Positions 45,441 to 54,169 of a stretch of DNA of 64,000 nt are shown here, one piece after another. A program made the position numbers and the translations under genes. Numbering within the stretch: position 1 is the stretch's first letter; every line of letters begins with the position of its first letter. The notes below the pieces were generated by a model. The model was not told the origin of the DNA. It did no database searches and worked only from the letters and a program-made list of their open reading frames with translations. Origin of the DNA: Thermohalobaculum sp050331395 (GTDB lineage: Bacteria > Pseudomonadota > Alphaproteobacteria > Rhodobacterales > Rhodobacteraceae). The stretch is from assembly GCA_050331395.1 (NCBI GenBank), contig JBHJGX010000021.1:45462-109461 (forward strand), given 5' to 3'.

Positions 45441-48070
45441 GGCAGCAGGCTCAGACTGACCGGAAAGACGTCCTCGGACCGCTGGCCGGCGCCCAGATCG
45501 ATCCACCCCACCTGGCTTTCGGCAATATCGCGGTAAGCGCCGAGTTTGCTGCGGAGCACATCGGTCAACTCGCGCTGATAGGAGGGGCCGCCGGCCGACC
45601 ATCGCGCCGCGTCGAGGGCGAGGAAGTCCGAGCGGTAAGGCAACGTCTCGAGAAAGGCCGGGAAAAGCTGCCCGGCCTCGGCGATCGGCCGGCTGCCCGC
45701 GCCTTCGACCGCATTCTGCGCCGAGAAGGTCCGCATCAGCTCGAAGAAATCGCGCCCGCCGGTCTCCTGCGCCTCATAGGCCTCGAGGATGATCTCCGAA
45801 CCCTCGACGAGGCCGGAGAGCTGTTGACGGGTGAGGAACACCTTGACCTCGAGCGCGCGGGCGTCCGGGTTGAGCAGGTCCTTGTCGGCCGCCCAGGCAC
45901 GATAGAACCGCGGCGGCGCCTGGCCCTCCTCGGCCCCCAGATACTCGAGCTGGGCGCGGAACACCTCGTTGACGAGCGCGTCGCCCAAGGTCTCGACGGT
46001 TTCCTGGCGGACGACCCGTTTGCCGCGCGCGGCCGTGCCGACGGCGGCCACAAGGCTCTGTGCAAAGCTCTTGATCTGGGCGGCGAAGGCGTTGGGGTTC
46101 TCCGTATCCACGCCGAAGTATTTCGACGTCGTCGCATCGCCCGAGGCGGCGATCTGGCGATAGATCTCCTCGGCCGAGGGGACGTTGCCGGCGCGCCGGG
46201 CTTGGGGCGTCTGCAAATGGATCGCGGACACCGCCACGTTGAGACGGCCTGCGGTATCGAGCACGTTGATCACGTCGTAATCGGGGATCGCCGCCATCGG
46301 GTCGTTGCCGCGCCGCGCCCCCGCATCGGTGATGAGCACGACCATCCGCAGGTCGAAGGGCGTCCAGTCCATGCCGTTGAGCGCCGCATCGAGCCCGGCG
46401 AAGGCGTCCTCGTCGAAGCCCTGGGTCGAGGCGGTCGTCGGCGCCATCAGCTCGAAATTGCGCAGGACCGTGTCCGGATCGGCGGCCGGATCGAGATACT
46501 GGTAGGTCCGGGTGACGTATTCGATGGCCGGGTTCGGGCCCAGATTGTCCCGGTAGCCGACGAGACCGAGGCTCACCCGGTCCTCGAGCCCTGCCTGGCG
46601 GAACGCCTTGACGACCGCATGCACGACCGCGCGGGTATAGTCGATGAACGGTCCCATGGACGAGGTCGTGTCGATCGCAAAGACGATGCCGAAGGAAAAA
46701 TCCGCCATCGCACCGTGGCGCGCCGGGATGCCGCCCGCGCCCATGCCCTCGACGGTCTCTTGGACAGGCGCGGCGGCGTCGAGATTGAGCCCGGCGACCT
46801 GGAGCAGCTTCACCTCTTCGAGATTGTCAAAGACGGTCTCGGCGTGATCGAGCACCGGCATCAGGTAAGTCTGGTCCGGATCCACATCGATCGCGGGCTC
46901 GATCGCGACAAAGATATCGCCCGAATGCGCCCCCGCCTCGATCCGTTCATAGGCGGCGGCGGCCTCCTGGCTGACGAAGCGGTCCTGGACGAGGCCTTCG
47001 AGATCGTCCTGGCGGCGGAAGAAGAGAACCTGCCCGCGCCCGCCTTTCTCGGCGTATTCCATGACGAGCATGGTCTTCCAGTCTTCGGTGCGCTCGGCGG
47101 CGACCCAGCCCTCGAGCCGTCCGGCCGCGGACCGCCCGACCCGAAGCCAAGGGCCACCCGGCCCCTCGGCCTCCTCGTAGACGTAAAAAACCGTGAAGGC
47201 CGGCAGCTCCGCGCCCGCTGCGCCCGGCGCGGGGCTGAGCTCGGCGCCCGGAAGGGTCAGCACCCGGCGGTCGAGCTCGGGCGCGTCGGCCCGCTTCATC
47301 GGACGGGGCCCGGTGGCGAATTGTGCACGGGTCTTGTCGATCGACGGAGGCGCGACGGGAGCGTCGCCGGTGTCCTCGTCGGGCACGCCCAGATCCAGGT
47401 CGAAATCGAGCACGAGCCCGTCGATGTCGTCGGCGAGCCCGCCGGTCGCGCCGGCCTCGACCACGGGCTCTCGGGGCGCCCCGGCCGGATCGCTCGCAGA
47501 TGGGCCGCCGGCGAGGCTCGCGAACGGATCGTCGCGCCGACTGGGCGCGTCGGCTTGGGGCGCGTCGGCTTGGGGCGCTTCGGGTTTGGGCGCGAGGTCC
47601 CGCTCCTCAGGCGTGTCGAACGGGCCGCCGATGCCGTCGAAGAGTCCCGCTGTCGGATCGGGGCCCGGCGGTGCGTCGACTGCGTCGGGTCCCGGGTCCG
47701 CCGCCGCAGCCGCCGTTGTCGGGGCCGCCGTTGTCGGGGCCGGGGGGCAGCCGAGCTTGGCGCGCTCCTCGGCCAGGATTTGGGCGCAATCGGGGGCCGC
47801 GCCGCCCGCCAGCGGGTCGCCGAGCACGGGCACCGGCAACGCGTCGAACGGATCGGCCGCCGCGCCGCCCGCTGCCGCATCGGTCTCGGCTCCCGGGGCG
47901 CCGAGATCCAGGTCTTGGGTCAAAGCGTCGAAGGCCGATTGCGCGCGCGCGGCGCCTCCGCCGCCCCCTGCGAGGGCGGCCGCCAAGAGAGCTGCGACCA
48001 TGGCCGCCGCGAGATCGTGGATCGGGGCTCCGGACCGGCGGCGCCGACGGGCAGAGAGGCGAACGGGCAT
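45437..48070 (-). CDS. Exported von Willebrand A protein, PpkA periplasmic-domain-like, without kinase domain
   Basis: The 877-residue protein has an N-terminal Arg-rich stretch and hydrophobic signal or anchor (about 20-44). A low-complexity Pro/Ala/Asp segment runs to about 260. An SH3-like segment lies at about 300-345 ('FYVYEEAEG...WLRVG...GWV'). The vWA domain has the metal-site motif DTTSSM (467-472) and 'VGYRDNLG'. The 'DTTxSMxPxI' and 'YRD' context is that of the vWA region of PpkA, the type VI threonine kinase; I see no kinase motifs here. ATG 48070 is chosen for its GAGGAG site. It is translationally coupled to the TagT-like ATPase. Likely a periplasmic sensor or assembly platform. 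Confidence 0.8.
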   Translation of the reverse strand: MPVRLSARRRRRSGAPIHDLAAAMVAALLAAALAGGGGGAARAQSAFDALTQDLDLGAPGAETDAAAGGAAADPFDALPVPVLGDPLAGGAAPDCAQILAEERAKLGCPPAPTTAAPTTAAAAADPGPDAVDAPPGPDPTAGLFDGIGGPFDTPEERDLAPKPEAPQADAPQADAPSRRDDPFASLAGGPSASDPAGAPREPVVEAGATGGLADDIDGLVLDFDLDLGVPDEDTGDAPVAPPSIDKTRAQFATGPRPMKRADAPELDRRVLTLPGAELSPAPGAAGAELPAFTVFYVYEEAEGPGGPWLRVGRSAAGRLEGWVAAERTEDWKTMLVMEYAEKGGRGQVLFFRRQDDLEGLVQDRFVSQEAAAAYERIEAGAHSGDIFVAIEPAIDVDPDQTYLMPVLDHAETVFDNLEEVKLLQVAGLNLDAAAPVQETVEGMGAGGIPARHGAMADFSFGIVFAIDTTSSMGPFIDYTRAVVHAVVKAFRQAGLEDRVSLGLVGYRDNLGPNPAIEYVTRTYQYLDPAADPDTVLRNFELMAPTTASTQGFDEDAFAGLDAALNGMDWTPFDLRMVVLITDAGARRGNDPMAAIPDYDVINVLDTAGRLNVAVSAIHLQTPQARRAGNVPSAEEIYRQIAASGDATTSKYFGVDTENPNAFAAQIKSFAQSLVAAVGTAARGKRVVRQETVETLGDALVNEVFRAQLEYLGAEEGQAPPRFYRAWAADKDLLNPDARALEVKVFLTRQQLSGLVEGSEIILEAYEAQETGGRDFFELMRTFSAQNAVEGAGSRPIAEAGQLFPAFLETLPYRSDFLALDAARWSAGGPSYQRELTDVLRSKLGAYRDIAESQVGWIDLGAGQRSEDVFPVSLSLLP

Positions 48071-48124
48071 CGGGAGTTCTCCTCGACGATGGCAGAGACT
48101 GTGGGCCGGCAATGCGCGAGCCAA

Positions 48125-48192
48125 GGTGGTCGGGTGTCAGTGATCGGGTAACAGCGTTCGGTGGTCGAGTGTCGGTTGTCGGTGGTCAGATA
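48125..48192. repeat. Degenerate direct repeats (GGTGGTC units) between operon genes
   Basis: GGTGGTC occurs at 48125, 48160 and 48181, each followed by a similar (G/A)-rich GT(G/A)TC stretch. These units fill most of the 122-base gap between the vWA start and the Sel1-protein stop. Function unknown. Confidence 0.5.
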
Positions 48193-50361
48193 TCAGTTGC
48201 TACGGTTCTGCTCGAGAAACTGGAAGATCGCATTTGGGCTGCGGCCGGTTCCCGCAGGATCGTCGTCGATGCGGGGTTTCCCGGTGCGGTTGACGCCGCC
48301 TCGCTCCGCCGGGACGTGGTGAAAGCCGTGGGAGCCCGCGCGCACGTCTTCGAGCAGCCCGCGCGCTTTCGCCGAGCGGGGGGCGAGCCGGGCGAGGATC
48401 TCCGCCCCTCGGCCGGGATCCTGACGGAACCCGGGCACGGCTTCCCAGCGGGTCTCGATATTGATCAGCGCCCAATAAAAGGCGGCCTGGTCGTTGCCGC
48501 GCTCCATGGCGACCGAGAAGTAATCTGCGGCGTCGCGGATCTTGGACATGCCCGCCCAGTCGCTCTTCCGGGATGCGCCGAAGGCGGTGAGCTGCGCATT
48601 CGTCCCAAGCATCAGATTGGCCCCCGGATCGCCGGCACGGGCGGCCTGGCGCATCAGGCTGTCCCATTTGAAGAGCTGCTTGAGCTCGGGATGTTGCCTG
48701 GCCGCGAACAAGGCGAAATATCCGAGCCGCCCGAGAAGCGCCGGCGAGACATTGGGGTCGCGGATCGCCGCGCTGCAGGCCTCGCGGACCGCGGCCATGT
48801 CGATCTGCCGGAACGCTTCCGCCTGGCGGGCGCGGCGCGTCTCGTTCGGGTTCGCTTCGGCGGGGAGAGGATAGAATTCCTCAATGGCCGTCACGTCGAA
48901 GGCGAGGGCCTCGTCGCAGACCGCGATCGGGTCGGGCCGCTCGAGTTCGGCGATCCGGTCCTTGATTTGCCGAAGGGCCGGGACCGCCTTCTCGATCCCG
49001 CCACTCGCGGCAAAGCTCATTGCCCGCTCCGCCTTGCGGAGGGTGTCAAGATCGTCCCAGGCGCCGTCCTTCCGCGTGAGCAAGACGCCCACCAGATAGG
49101 CCCGCTCGGGATCCGCCTTGGCCGGGCCTTCGAGCAGGCCGACCAAGATCGGGATCTCGCATTGCTCAACGCCGAAATTCGAGCCGATGCAAAGCTTGAG
49201 GATCCAATCGAGCGACGGCATATGCCCAGCCCGCGCCGCTTCGATCATCAGCGAAATCGCCCGGTCCTGGTCGCGTGCGACGCCGCGGCCGCTGAAGGTG
49301 AGCAGACCGAGCGCGTGTTTCGCCGCGGCGAAGCCGAAATTGGCCGCCCGTTCGTAAAGCTCGGCCGCGCCCCGGTAGTCTTGGGCTCTTTCGCGCGCGG
49401 TACCGAGCCCGAAGACCACGGCCGCGTTCCCCGGCGCGCGGAGGCGTGCTTCGCGGCAGGCGAGCCGGGCGGCCTCGGTCTCCATGCGGACGAAGGGCGT
49501 GCCGTCCCCGGTCCGTGTCGGGTCGTTCGGGTCGCGGGCGAGCGCGCGGCAGCGTTCGACGGCGGCGGCGGTCGCGGCGGTCGGATCCTCGGAGCGCGGG
49601 CGATGGGCCTCGGTGAAGATCCGCGGGAGATCCGGCAGATCGAAGCCGCCGAGCGGTGCGGGATCGCCGAAGATCGGTGGGAGATCCGACGACCCCGCGG
49701 CCGCCTCGGCACGGCCGGTTTGGAGTGCAGCCGGGTAGCCCGCCGCGAGCCGTTCCGCGAGCGCTTCGCGAACCGCGCCCCGCTCGAGCGCGCCGCTTTC
49801 GGAGAGGAGGCGCGTCAACTCGGCCGCCGGCCCGGCCGCGCCGGTGCGGGCGAGGATCAAAGGCTCGAACGGGTCCGCCCGGTCGGCGAGTGCGGGCAAG
49901 GTATCCGCCGGCAGAACCGCATCGAAAAGGAACAGCGTCTCGGCCTCGACGCCGCGGGCGAGCGCGAACAGGTGCCCCAGTCTGAGCCCGTCGGCTCCGC
50001 TGCCGTCCGACGGCCCGCTTGCGCCCGCCAGCGACGCCGCATCGCCCGTGCCGAGCACGCGCCCGCGATACCAAAAGACGCGTTTGGCCCCGGCCGCCGC
50101 AGTCGCGAACAATCTCTGCGCCGCATGATGAAGGCGATAGGCGGGCGGATCGCGGAGGACGGTCACGTGGAAACCGCGCGCTTCGAGCGCACGGGCCGCC
50201 GCCTCGGCATCGGGCGCGGAGGCGGCGCCGAGCCCCGCCACCACCGCCCGGCAATCGCCGCAGGCCGCCTTCTCGTGCGGCGCCGGAAAAAACGCGGCGT
50301 CGGAGGCAGCGGCGGCCGCGCCGGTCAAGATCAGGAGCGCGCTTGTCAGAACACCACGCAT
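48193..50361 (-). CDS. Exported Sel1-repeat protein with degenerate caspase-like N-terminus
   Basis: The 722-residue protein has a signal peptide (about 1-19). A ~90-residue alpha/beta segment follows ('ARALEARGFHVTVLRDPP', 'KRVFWYRGRVLGTG') whose order recalls caspase-fold proteins, but the catalytic His-Gly/Cys pattern is not visible. Sel1-type helical repeats come later (about 270-420 and 560-660; 'AAELYERAANFGFAAAKHALGLL', 'AADYFSVAMERGNDQAAFYWAL'). ATG 50361 has AAGGAG 8 bases upstream; an in-frame TTG lies 18 bases earlier. It precedes the vWA gene on the same strand, so it may be part of the Tag-like system. The caspase link is tentative; Sel1 is firmer. Confidence 0.72.
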   Translation of the reverse strand: MRGVLTSALLILTGAAAAASDAAFFPAPHEKAACGDCRAVVAGLGAASAPDAEAAARALEARGFHVTVLRDPPAYRLHHAAQRLFATAAAGAKRVFWYRGRVLGTGDAASLAGASGPSDGSGADGLRLGHLFALARGVEAETLFLFDAVLPADTLPALADRADPFEPLILARTGAAGPAAELTRLLSESGALERGAVREALAERLAAGYPAALQTGRAEAAAGSSDLPPIFGDPAPLGGFDLPDLPRIFTEAHRPRSEDPTAATAAAVERCRALARDPNDPTRTGDGTPFVRMETEAARLACREARLRAPGNAAVVFGLGTARERAQDYRGAAELYERAANFGFAAAKHALGLLTFSGRGVARDQDRAISLMIEAARAGHMPSLDWILKLCIGSNFGVEQCEIPILVGLLEGPAKADPERAYLVGVLLTRKDGAWDDLDTLRKAERAMSFAASGGIEKAVPALRQIKDRIAELERPDPIAVCDEALAFDVTAIEEFYPLPAEANPNETRRARQAEAFRQIDMAAVREACSAAIRDPNVSPALLGRLGYFALFAARQHPELKQLFKWDSLMRQAARAGDPGANLMLGTNAQLTAFGASRKSDWAGMSKIRDAADYFSVAMERGNDQAAFYWALINIETRWEAVPGFRQDPGRGAEILARLAPRSAKARGLLEDVRAGSHGFHHVPAERGGVNRTGKPRIDDDPAGTGRSPNAIFQFLEQNRSN

Positions 50362-50380
50362 CGGTCTGGCTCCTTTCAAT

Positions 50381-50416
50381 CGATCCGGGCCGGGCGATCC
50401 GGGCCGGGCGATCCGG
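50381..50416. repeat. 14-bp tandem repeat, 2.6 copies
   Basis: CGATCCGGGCCGGG at 50381-50394 and 50395-50408, then CGATCCGG, in the 63-base gap between the DUF4344 and Sel1 genes. It overlaps the expected leader of the Sel1 gene. Confidence 0.85.
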
Positions 50417-50424
50417 CCGCGGCG

Positions 50425-51399
50425 TCAGTTCCCGCCCAAAATATCGGCGATATTTGTCTGGCCTGTGTCGGAGGTCACACCGGAGGGACGTTCTTGCCCA
50501 GCGGCGCTGGCGGGAGGGGCAGCCGGAGCCGGCGTCGCCGGGACGGAAGCCTGAGCCGCCGGCGCGGGCTCGGGTGCCGCGGTCGGCGCGTCTTCCGGCG
50601 CACTCGGCACGCGGGCCAGAATTCGGCCGATATGGGCGTGCAACTCGTAACAAAGGGTGACTTCGCCGCCGCTCCAATAGGCCTGGGCAAAGCCGCAGGA
50701 CCGGGCGACGACTGGAATGTCCGCGGGCAGGGCAAAGAGCGTAGCGACCTCGTCGGTGAAGCTCTCCAAAAGCCCCGTCTTCCGCCAAAGCGCCGCGACC
50801 TCGGCCGCCTCCGCATCCGCAGGCGGCAAATAGGCCGGCGCGATCCGCCCCCGATGCTCCGCCGGCGCCTGCCCCGGCACATGCGCGGACAAGAGGCGCA
50901 CCCAGGCCGCGCTCTTCTCGGGATACTCCGCCTCGCAGCGGCGCACGTCCTTTTGCGGGATCTCGAGCCCGGCCATCACCGGATAAAACCGGTCCGGATC
51001 GCTTCCGTACATCAGGCAGACGACCGCAAAGAACCGTTTCGCATTGAAGTCGTGGGCCGAGAAATAGCGCGTGCCGTCGGCCTCGGGCGTCGCGGCGAGC
51101 GACCAGAACCGGGCGGTCGCGATCAGATCGTCGAAATGCGCCGGGTCCTGGCGGCCGAGCAGGATCAGCATCAGCGTCGAGAACTCGTCGACCGCAGTCT
51201 CCTCGGCGCCGACGACGGGAATGTCGAAGACATCGATCAGACCGTGGCCGAGCTCGTGATAAAAGATCGCGCGCATGGCGCCGAGGCTCGCCCGTTCGCC
51301 GTCGCTCAAGCCCGGGGCGGCGGTCGGGCTCGCGGGCGCTGCAGTCGCAAGGCCGATCGCCAACAGAGCTGTCGCAAACCGGGCGGCCAAACGGGTCAT
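50425..51399 (-). CDS. DUF4344-family periplasmic metallopeptidase
   Basis: The 324-residue protein has a signal peptide (about 1-24). The zinc-site helix is HELGH (48-52) in 'FYHELGHGLIDVFDIPVVG', with a following acidic motif 'AVDEFS' (69-74) as in DUF4344 proteins. The C-terminal ~80 residues are Pro/Ala-rich linker. Substrate unknown; peptidase activity is inferred from the HExxH motif. ATG 51399 with GGAG 8 bases upstream is preferred to GTG 51408. It is the first gene of the minus-strand run leading into the Sel1, vWA and ABC genes, and may act on envelope partners. Confidence 0.8.
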   Translation of the reverse strand: MTRLAARFATALLAIGLATAAPASPTAAPGLSDGERASLGAMRAIFYHELGHGLIDVFDIPVVGAEETAVDEFSTLMLILLGRQDPAHFDDLIATARFWSLAATPEADGTRYFSAHDFNAKRFFAVVCLMYGSDPDRFYPVMAGLEIPQKDVRRCEAEYPEKSAAWVRLLSAHVPGQAPAEHRGRIAPAYLPPADAEAAEVAALWRKTGLLESFTDEVATLFALPADIPVVARSCGFAQAYWSGGEVTLCYELHAHIGRILARVPSAPEDAPTAAPEPAPAAQASVPATPAPAAPPASAAGQERPSGVTSDTGQTNIADILGGN

Positions 51400-51712
51400 A
51401 CCTGTCACTCCTCACTCGCTCTGCACCGCCCGGGGAATCACCCGGACGTTACCGGATCTTCCGCGCGCTGCCCATTGAAAGCCCGTGCCAGGCGGCCGGA
51501 TCTGCGGCGGCGCAATGTCCCGCTCAGGGGCGGTTTTGTGCGCGGGGCGGTCTTTGGCCCTGCCGCCGCGACGCGGGAGGCGCTTTCAATTCGGGGGCCA
51601 CCGCGCAATTCTCGATCTGCGCCCTGCATCGTCCGTCGCGAAGGGCGTCCGGCCGGATCGGTTGCGGGCGTCCCGGACCGAAAGAGACCGACGCATCAAC
51701 CGGAGAGCACCC
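51400..51712. other. Divergent intergenic region, no gene seen
   Basis: This 313-base spacer separates the DUF4344 gene (leftward) from the Tyr-rich protein gene (rightward) and must hold both promoters. I see no confident -35/-10 pair, hairpin or small coding frame in it. Confidence 0.5.
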
Positions 51713-52642
51713 ATGCGTAACCCGACCCTCCCAGCCGCCCGGCGCCTCGGCTTCGGCCTCGCCGTCGCCTTCGTGGCGTTGCCGGGCTTATCCCTGGCCC
51801 AGGCCTTCGATCCGTTGAGCGTCGATATCGGGCCGATCCCCGGGGAGACCGCCACCGAGACCCGCCTCGCCCAGGTCGAGAAACCGCGCGCCCAGCGCCC
51901 GGTCGAGGCCGAGGCGAATGCCCGCCAGACCGAGGATCTCTCGGACGGCGCCCGGACCGCGACGGGCCTCGGCGCTGGCGCCGGCTCGGGTGACAGGGCG
52001 GACGCAGGCTCGGGCGAGGCCGGCGGCCCATCCCCCGAACGCGTTCGCCGCCCGCAAGTCTTCTGGGATGGCGGCAGCCGCTACGTGCCGCTCGCCTGCA
52101 CTCCCGGGGCCGTGCCGGCCGAGATTAACGGCGAGACCCATTGCTGCACCACGCTGTCCGACGGCAGCCGGAATTGCCTGCCGGCGCCCGTCTCGGGCGA
52201 TCCGACCGAAAGCCGTCTCCGGGCGGCCGAGCGCGCCCTCGACGACAGCGCCCGGTTCCCGGCGCCGGGCCAGCCGCTCTGGTACTTCGATCGGGCGACG
52301 GACACCTATTGGTTCTATGCCGACGGCGCCTATCACCTCTATAGCGGCGACTACTGGCGCAATTACAGCTGGGATCCGGCTTATGGCTATTATCGCTGGA
52401 TCGATCCGTCGGGGCGGATTCATACGGGCTATGCGGTGCCCGGGCCCTATACCTGGACCGACGCCTATGGCCGCGTCTGGTATCGGTACTACTCCAACGG
52501 CCGCTACTATGATCGCCCAGCCTATTATTATCGGGCGCCGCGGTACTACTATTCGGTGCCGCCGCGGACCTATACCTATCCCGACCGTGGCACTGTCGAC
52601 GACGGCAACTCCGGTGCCCGGGCGCCCTGGTGGGTCGACTGA
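51713..52642 (+). CDS. Exported Tyr-rich protein, function unknown
   Basis: The 309-residue protein has a signal peptide (about 1-29, ending SLAQA) and a disordered Gly/Ala/Asp segment to about 115. A region with a Cys cluster (CTPGAVPAEINGETHCC, then NC) follows. The aromatic C-terminal part (about 185-300) is built of Tyr/Trp motifs such as 'DYWRNYSW', 'YYRWIDPSG' and 'YYRAPRYYYS'. Such Tyr-rich tails are common in surface proteins, but I recognise no family. GGAG lies 8 bases before ATG 51713. Confidence 0.75.
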   Translation: MRNPTLPAARRLGFGLAVAFVALPGLSLAQAFDPLSVDIGPIPGETATETRLAQVEKPRAQRPVEAEANARQTEDLSDGARTATGLGAGAGSGDRADAGSGEAGGPSPERVRRPQVFWDGGSRYVPLACTPGAVPAEINGETHCCTTLSDGSRNCLPAPVSGDPTESRLRAAERALDDSARFPAPGQPLWYFDRATDTYWFYADGAYHLYSGDYWRNYSWDPAYGYYRWIDPSGRIHTGYAVPGPYTWTDAYGRVWYRYYSNGRYYDRPAYYYRAPRYYYSVPPRTYTYPDRGTVDDGNSGARAPWWVD

Positions 52643-52709
52643 GCGACGGCGACCCTGAGACTGTCCGCCGATCCCTGAGGTCGGGCGTCCTGCGCCCGGC
52701 CCTGGCGCG

Positions 52710-54077
52710 TCAGAGGGCGCCCCGCAACCGCGCCATCACCCGGCGAAACCGGGCCTCGACGCCCGTTCGGGCCCGGTGGCGCCCGTCGCGCACCACTGGC
52801 CGCCCGGCCGACCAGACCCGGTCCACGAGCCGGTCGTCGCCCGCGAAGATCCAGGCATCGAGCAGCCCGTCCCCGGCGAGCCCGTCGAGCGCGAGACCGC
52901 CCCGCGCGAGCGCGACCAGATCCGCGAGGCGCCCGGGCGCGATGGCCCCCGCATCCCGACCGAGCGCCTGCGCGCCGCCCGAGACGGCGCCGTCGAAGAG
53001 CGTCCGGCCGACCGACCGGACCCCGTCGCTCAGCACCGCCCGCGCCCCGTCGCGCAGCCGCTGGGAGTGTTCGAGCTGGCGCAGTTCCTCCGCAAGGCCG
53101 ATCCGCAGATTGGCGTCCGAGCCGATGCCGAACCGCCCGCCGGCCGCCAGGTAGCGGGCCCCGTCGAAGATCCCGTCGCCCAGATTGGCCTCGGTGATCG
53201 GGCAGAGCCCCGCGACCGCCCCGGAGACGGCGAGCGCCCGGGTTTCCTCGGGCGTCATCTGCGTCGCATGGATCAGGCACCAGCGGGCATCGACCGGGGC
53301 GATCTCGAGGAGCCGCTCCACTGGACGCCGACCGGTCGCCTGGGCGATTTCCTCGACTTCGGCCCGCTGCTCGGCGACGTGAATGTGCACGGGGTCGCAG
53401 GGTCGAAGGGCTGCCGCCTGCCCGAGCGCCTCGGCCGGCACCGCGCGGAGCGAATGGGGCGCGACGCCGAGGCGGGCATCCGCCAGCGGGCGAAGCGCCT
53501 CCGCTGCGCCCTCGACGATCCGACGAAAGCCCTCGAGATCGGCGCCGAAGCGCTGTTGCCCGCCCGCAAGCGGCCGCCCGTCGATCCCGCCCGTCATATA
53601 GAGAACCGGCAGATGCGTGAGCCCGATCCCGGTCTCGGCCGCTGCCGCCGCGATCCGGGCCGAGAGTTCTGCCGGCTCCGCATAGGCCGCGCCGTCGGGG
53701 GTATTGTGCAGATAATGGAACTCGCCGACCGCCGCAAAGCCCGCCTCAAGCATCTCGACGAAGACCTGAGCCGCAATCGCCTCCACATCCTCCGGTTCAA
53801 GCCGGGCGACGAAGCGGTACATCAGATCCCGCCAGGTCCAGAAACTGTCCGCGGCGCTTGTGCGGTGTTCGGTCAGCCCCGCCATCGCCCGCTGAAACGC
53901 GTGACTGTGCAGGTTCCCGGGCGCGGGCAAAAGCGCACCGACCCGGATGTCGTCAGGTGCAGGCGCAGGCGCGGCGGGGGCGACCTCGGCGATGCGGCCG
54001 GATGCGATGCCGACCCGGACCCCATCGGCCCAGCCTTCGGGCAAGAGCGCCGTCTCCGCCCAGATCGTCGTCTGCAT
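52710..54077 (-). CDS. hutF: Formimidoylglutamate deiminase
   Basis: The 455-residue amidohydrolase-superfamily enzyme converts N-formimidoyl-L-glutamate to N-formyl-L-glutamate and ammonia, in the five-step histidine route. Zinc-binding HSH sits in 'GNLHSHAFQRAMAGL'; 'GVAPHSLRAV', 'HIHVAEQ' and 'GIGSDANLRI' are further family marks. ATG 54077 gives the usual length (~450). Its ribosome-binding region GGCGCGCAAGGA is an exact mirror of that of the divergent hutI. The enzyme that would act next, HutG, is not in the window. Confidence 0.93.
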   Translation of the reverse strand: MQTTIWAETALLPEGWADGVRVGIASGRIAEVAPAAPAPAPDDIRVGALLPAPGNLHSHAFQRAMAGLTEHRTSAADSFWTWRDLMYRFVARLEPEDVEAIAAQVFVEMLEAGFAAVGEFHYLHNTPDGAAYAEPAELSARIAAAAAETGIGLTHLPVLYMTGGIDGRPLAGGQQRFGADLEGFRRIVEGAAEALRPLADARLGVAPHSLRAVPAEALGQAAALRPCDPVHIHVAEQRAEVEEIAQATGRRPVERLLEIAPVDARWCLIHATQMTPEETRALAVSGAVAGLCPITEANLGDGIFDGARYLAAGGRFGIGSDANLRIGLAEELRQLEHSQRLRDGARAVLSDGVRSVGRTLFDGAVSGGAQALGRDAGAIAPGRLADLVALARGGLALDGLAGDGLLDAWIFAGDDRLVDRVWSAGRPVVRDGRHRARTGVEARFRRVMARLRGAL

Positions 54078-54086
54078 GCCGGTTTG

Positions 54087-54163
54087 TCCTTGCGCGCCGC
54101 CCGCCCGTGGCCGAATGCTAGCGCGCGGAGGGCCCGGCCGATAGGGCCGAGGGCGCGCAAGGA
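54087..54163. promoter_or_regulatory. 12-bp inverted repeat in the hutF/hutI divergent leader
   Basis: TCCTTGCGCGCC (54087-54098) and GGCGCGCAAGGA (54152-54163) are exact reverse complements in the 92-base intergenic region. Each arm contains the AAGGA ribosome-binding motif of the gene it faces. I see no AT-rich HutC-type box. Confidence 0.7.
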
Positions 54164-54169
54164 GACGCG

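Noticed and set aside
39734..51399. A complete type VI secretion locus
   Set aside because: No sheath, Hcp, VgrG, ClpV, membrane-complex, kinase or phosphatase gene is visible; only the Tag-like envelope proteins are present.
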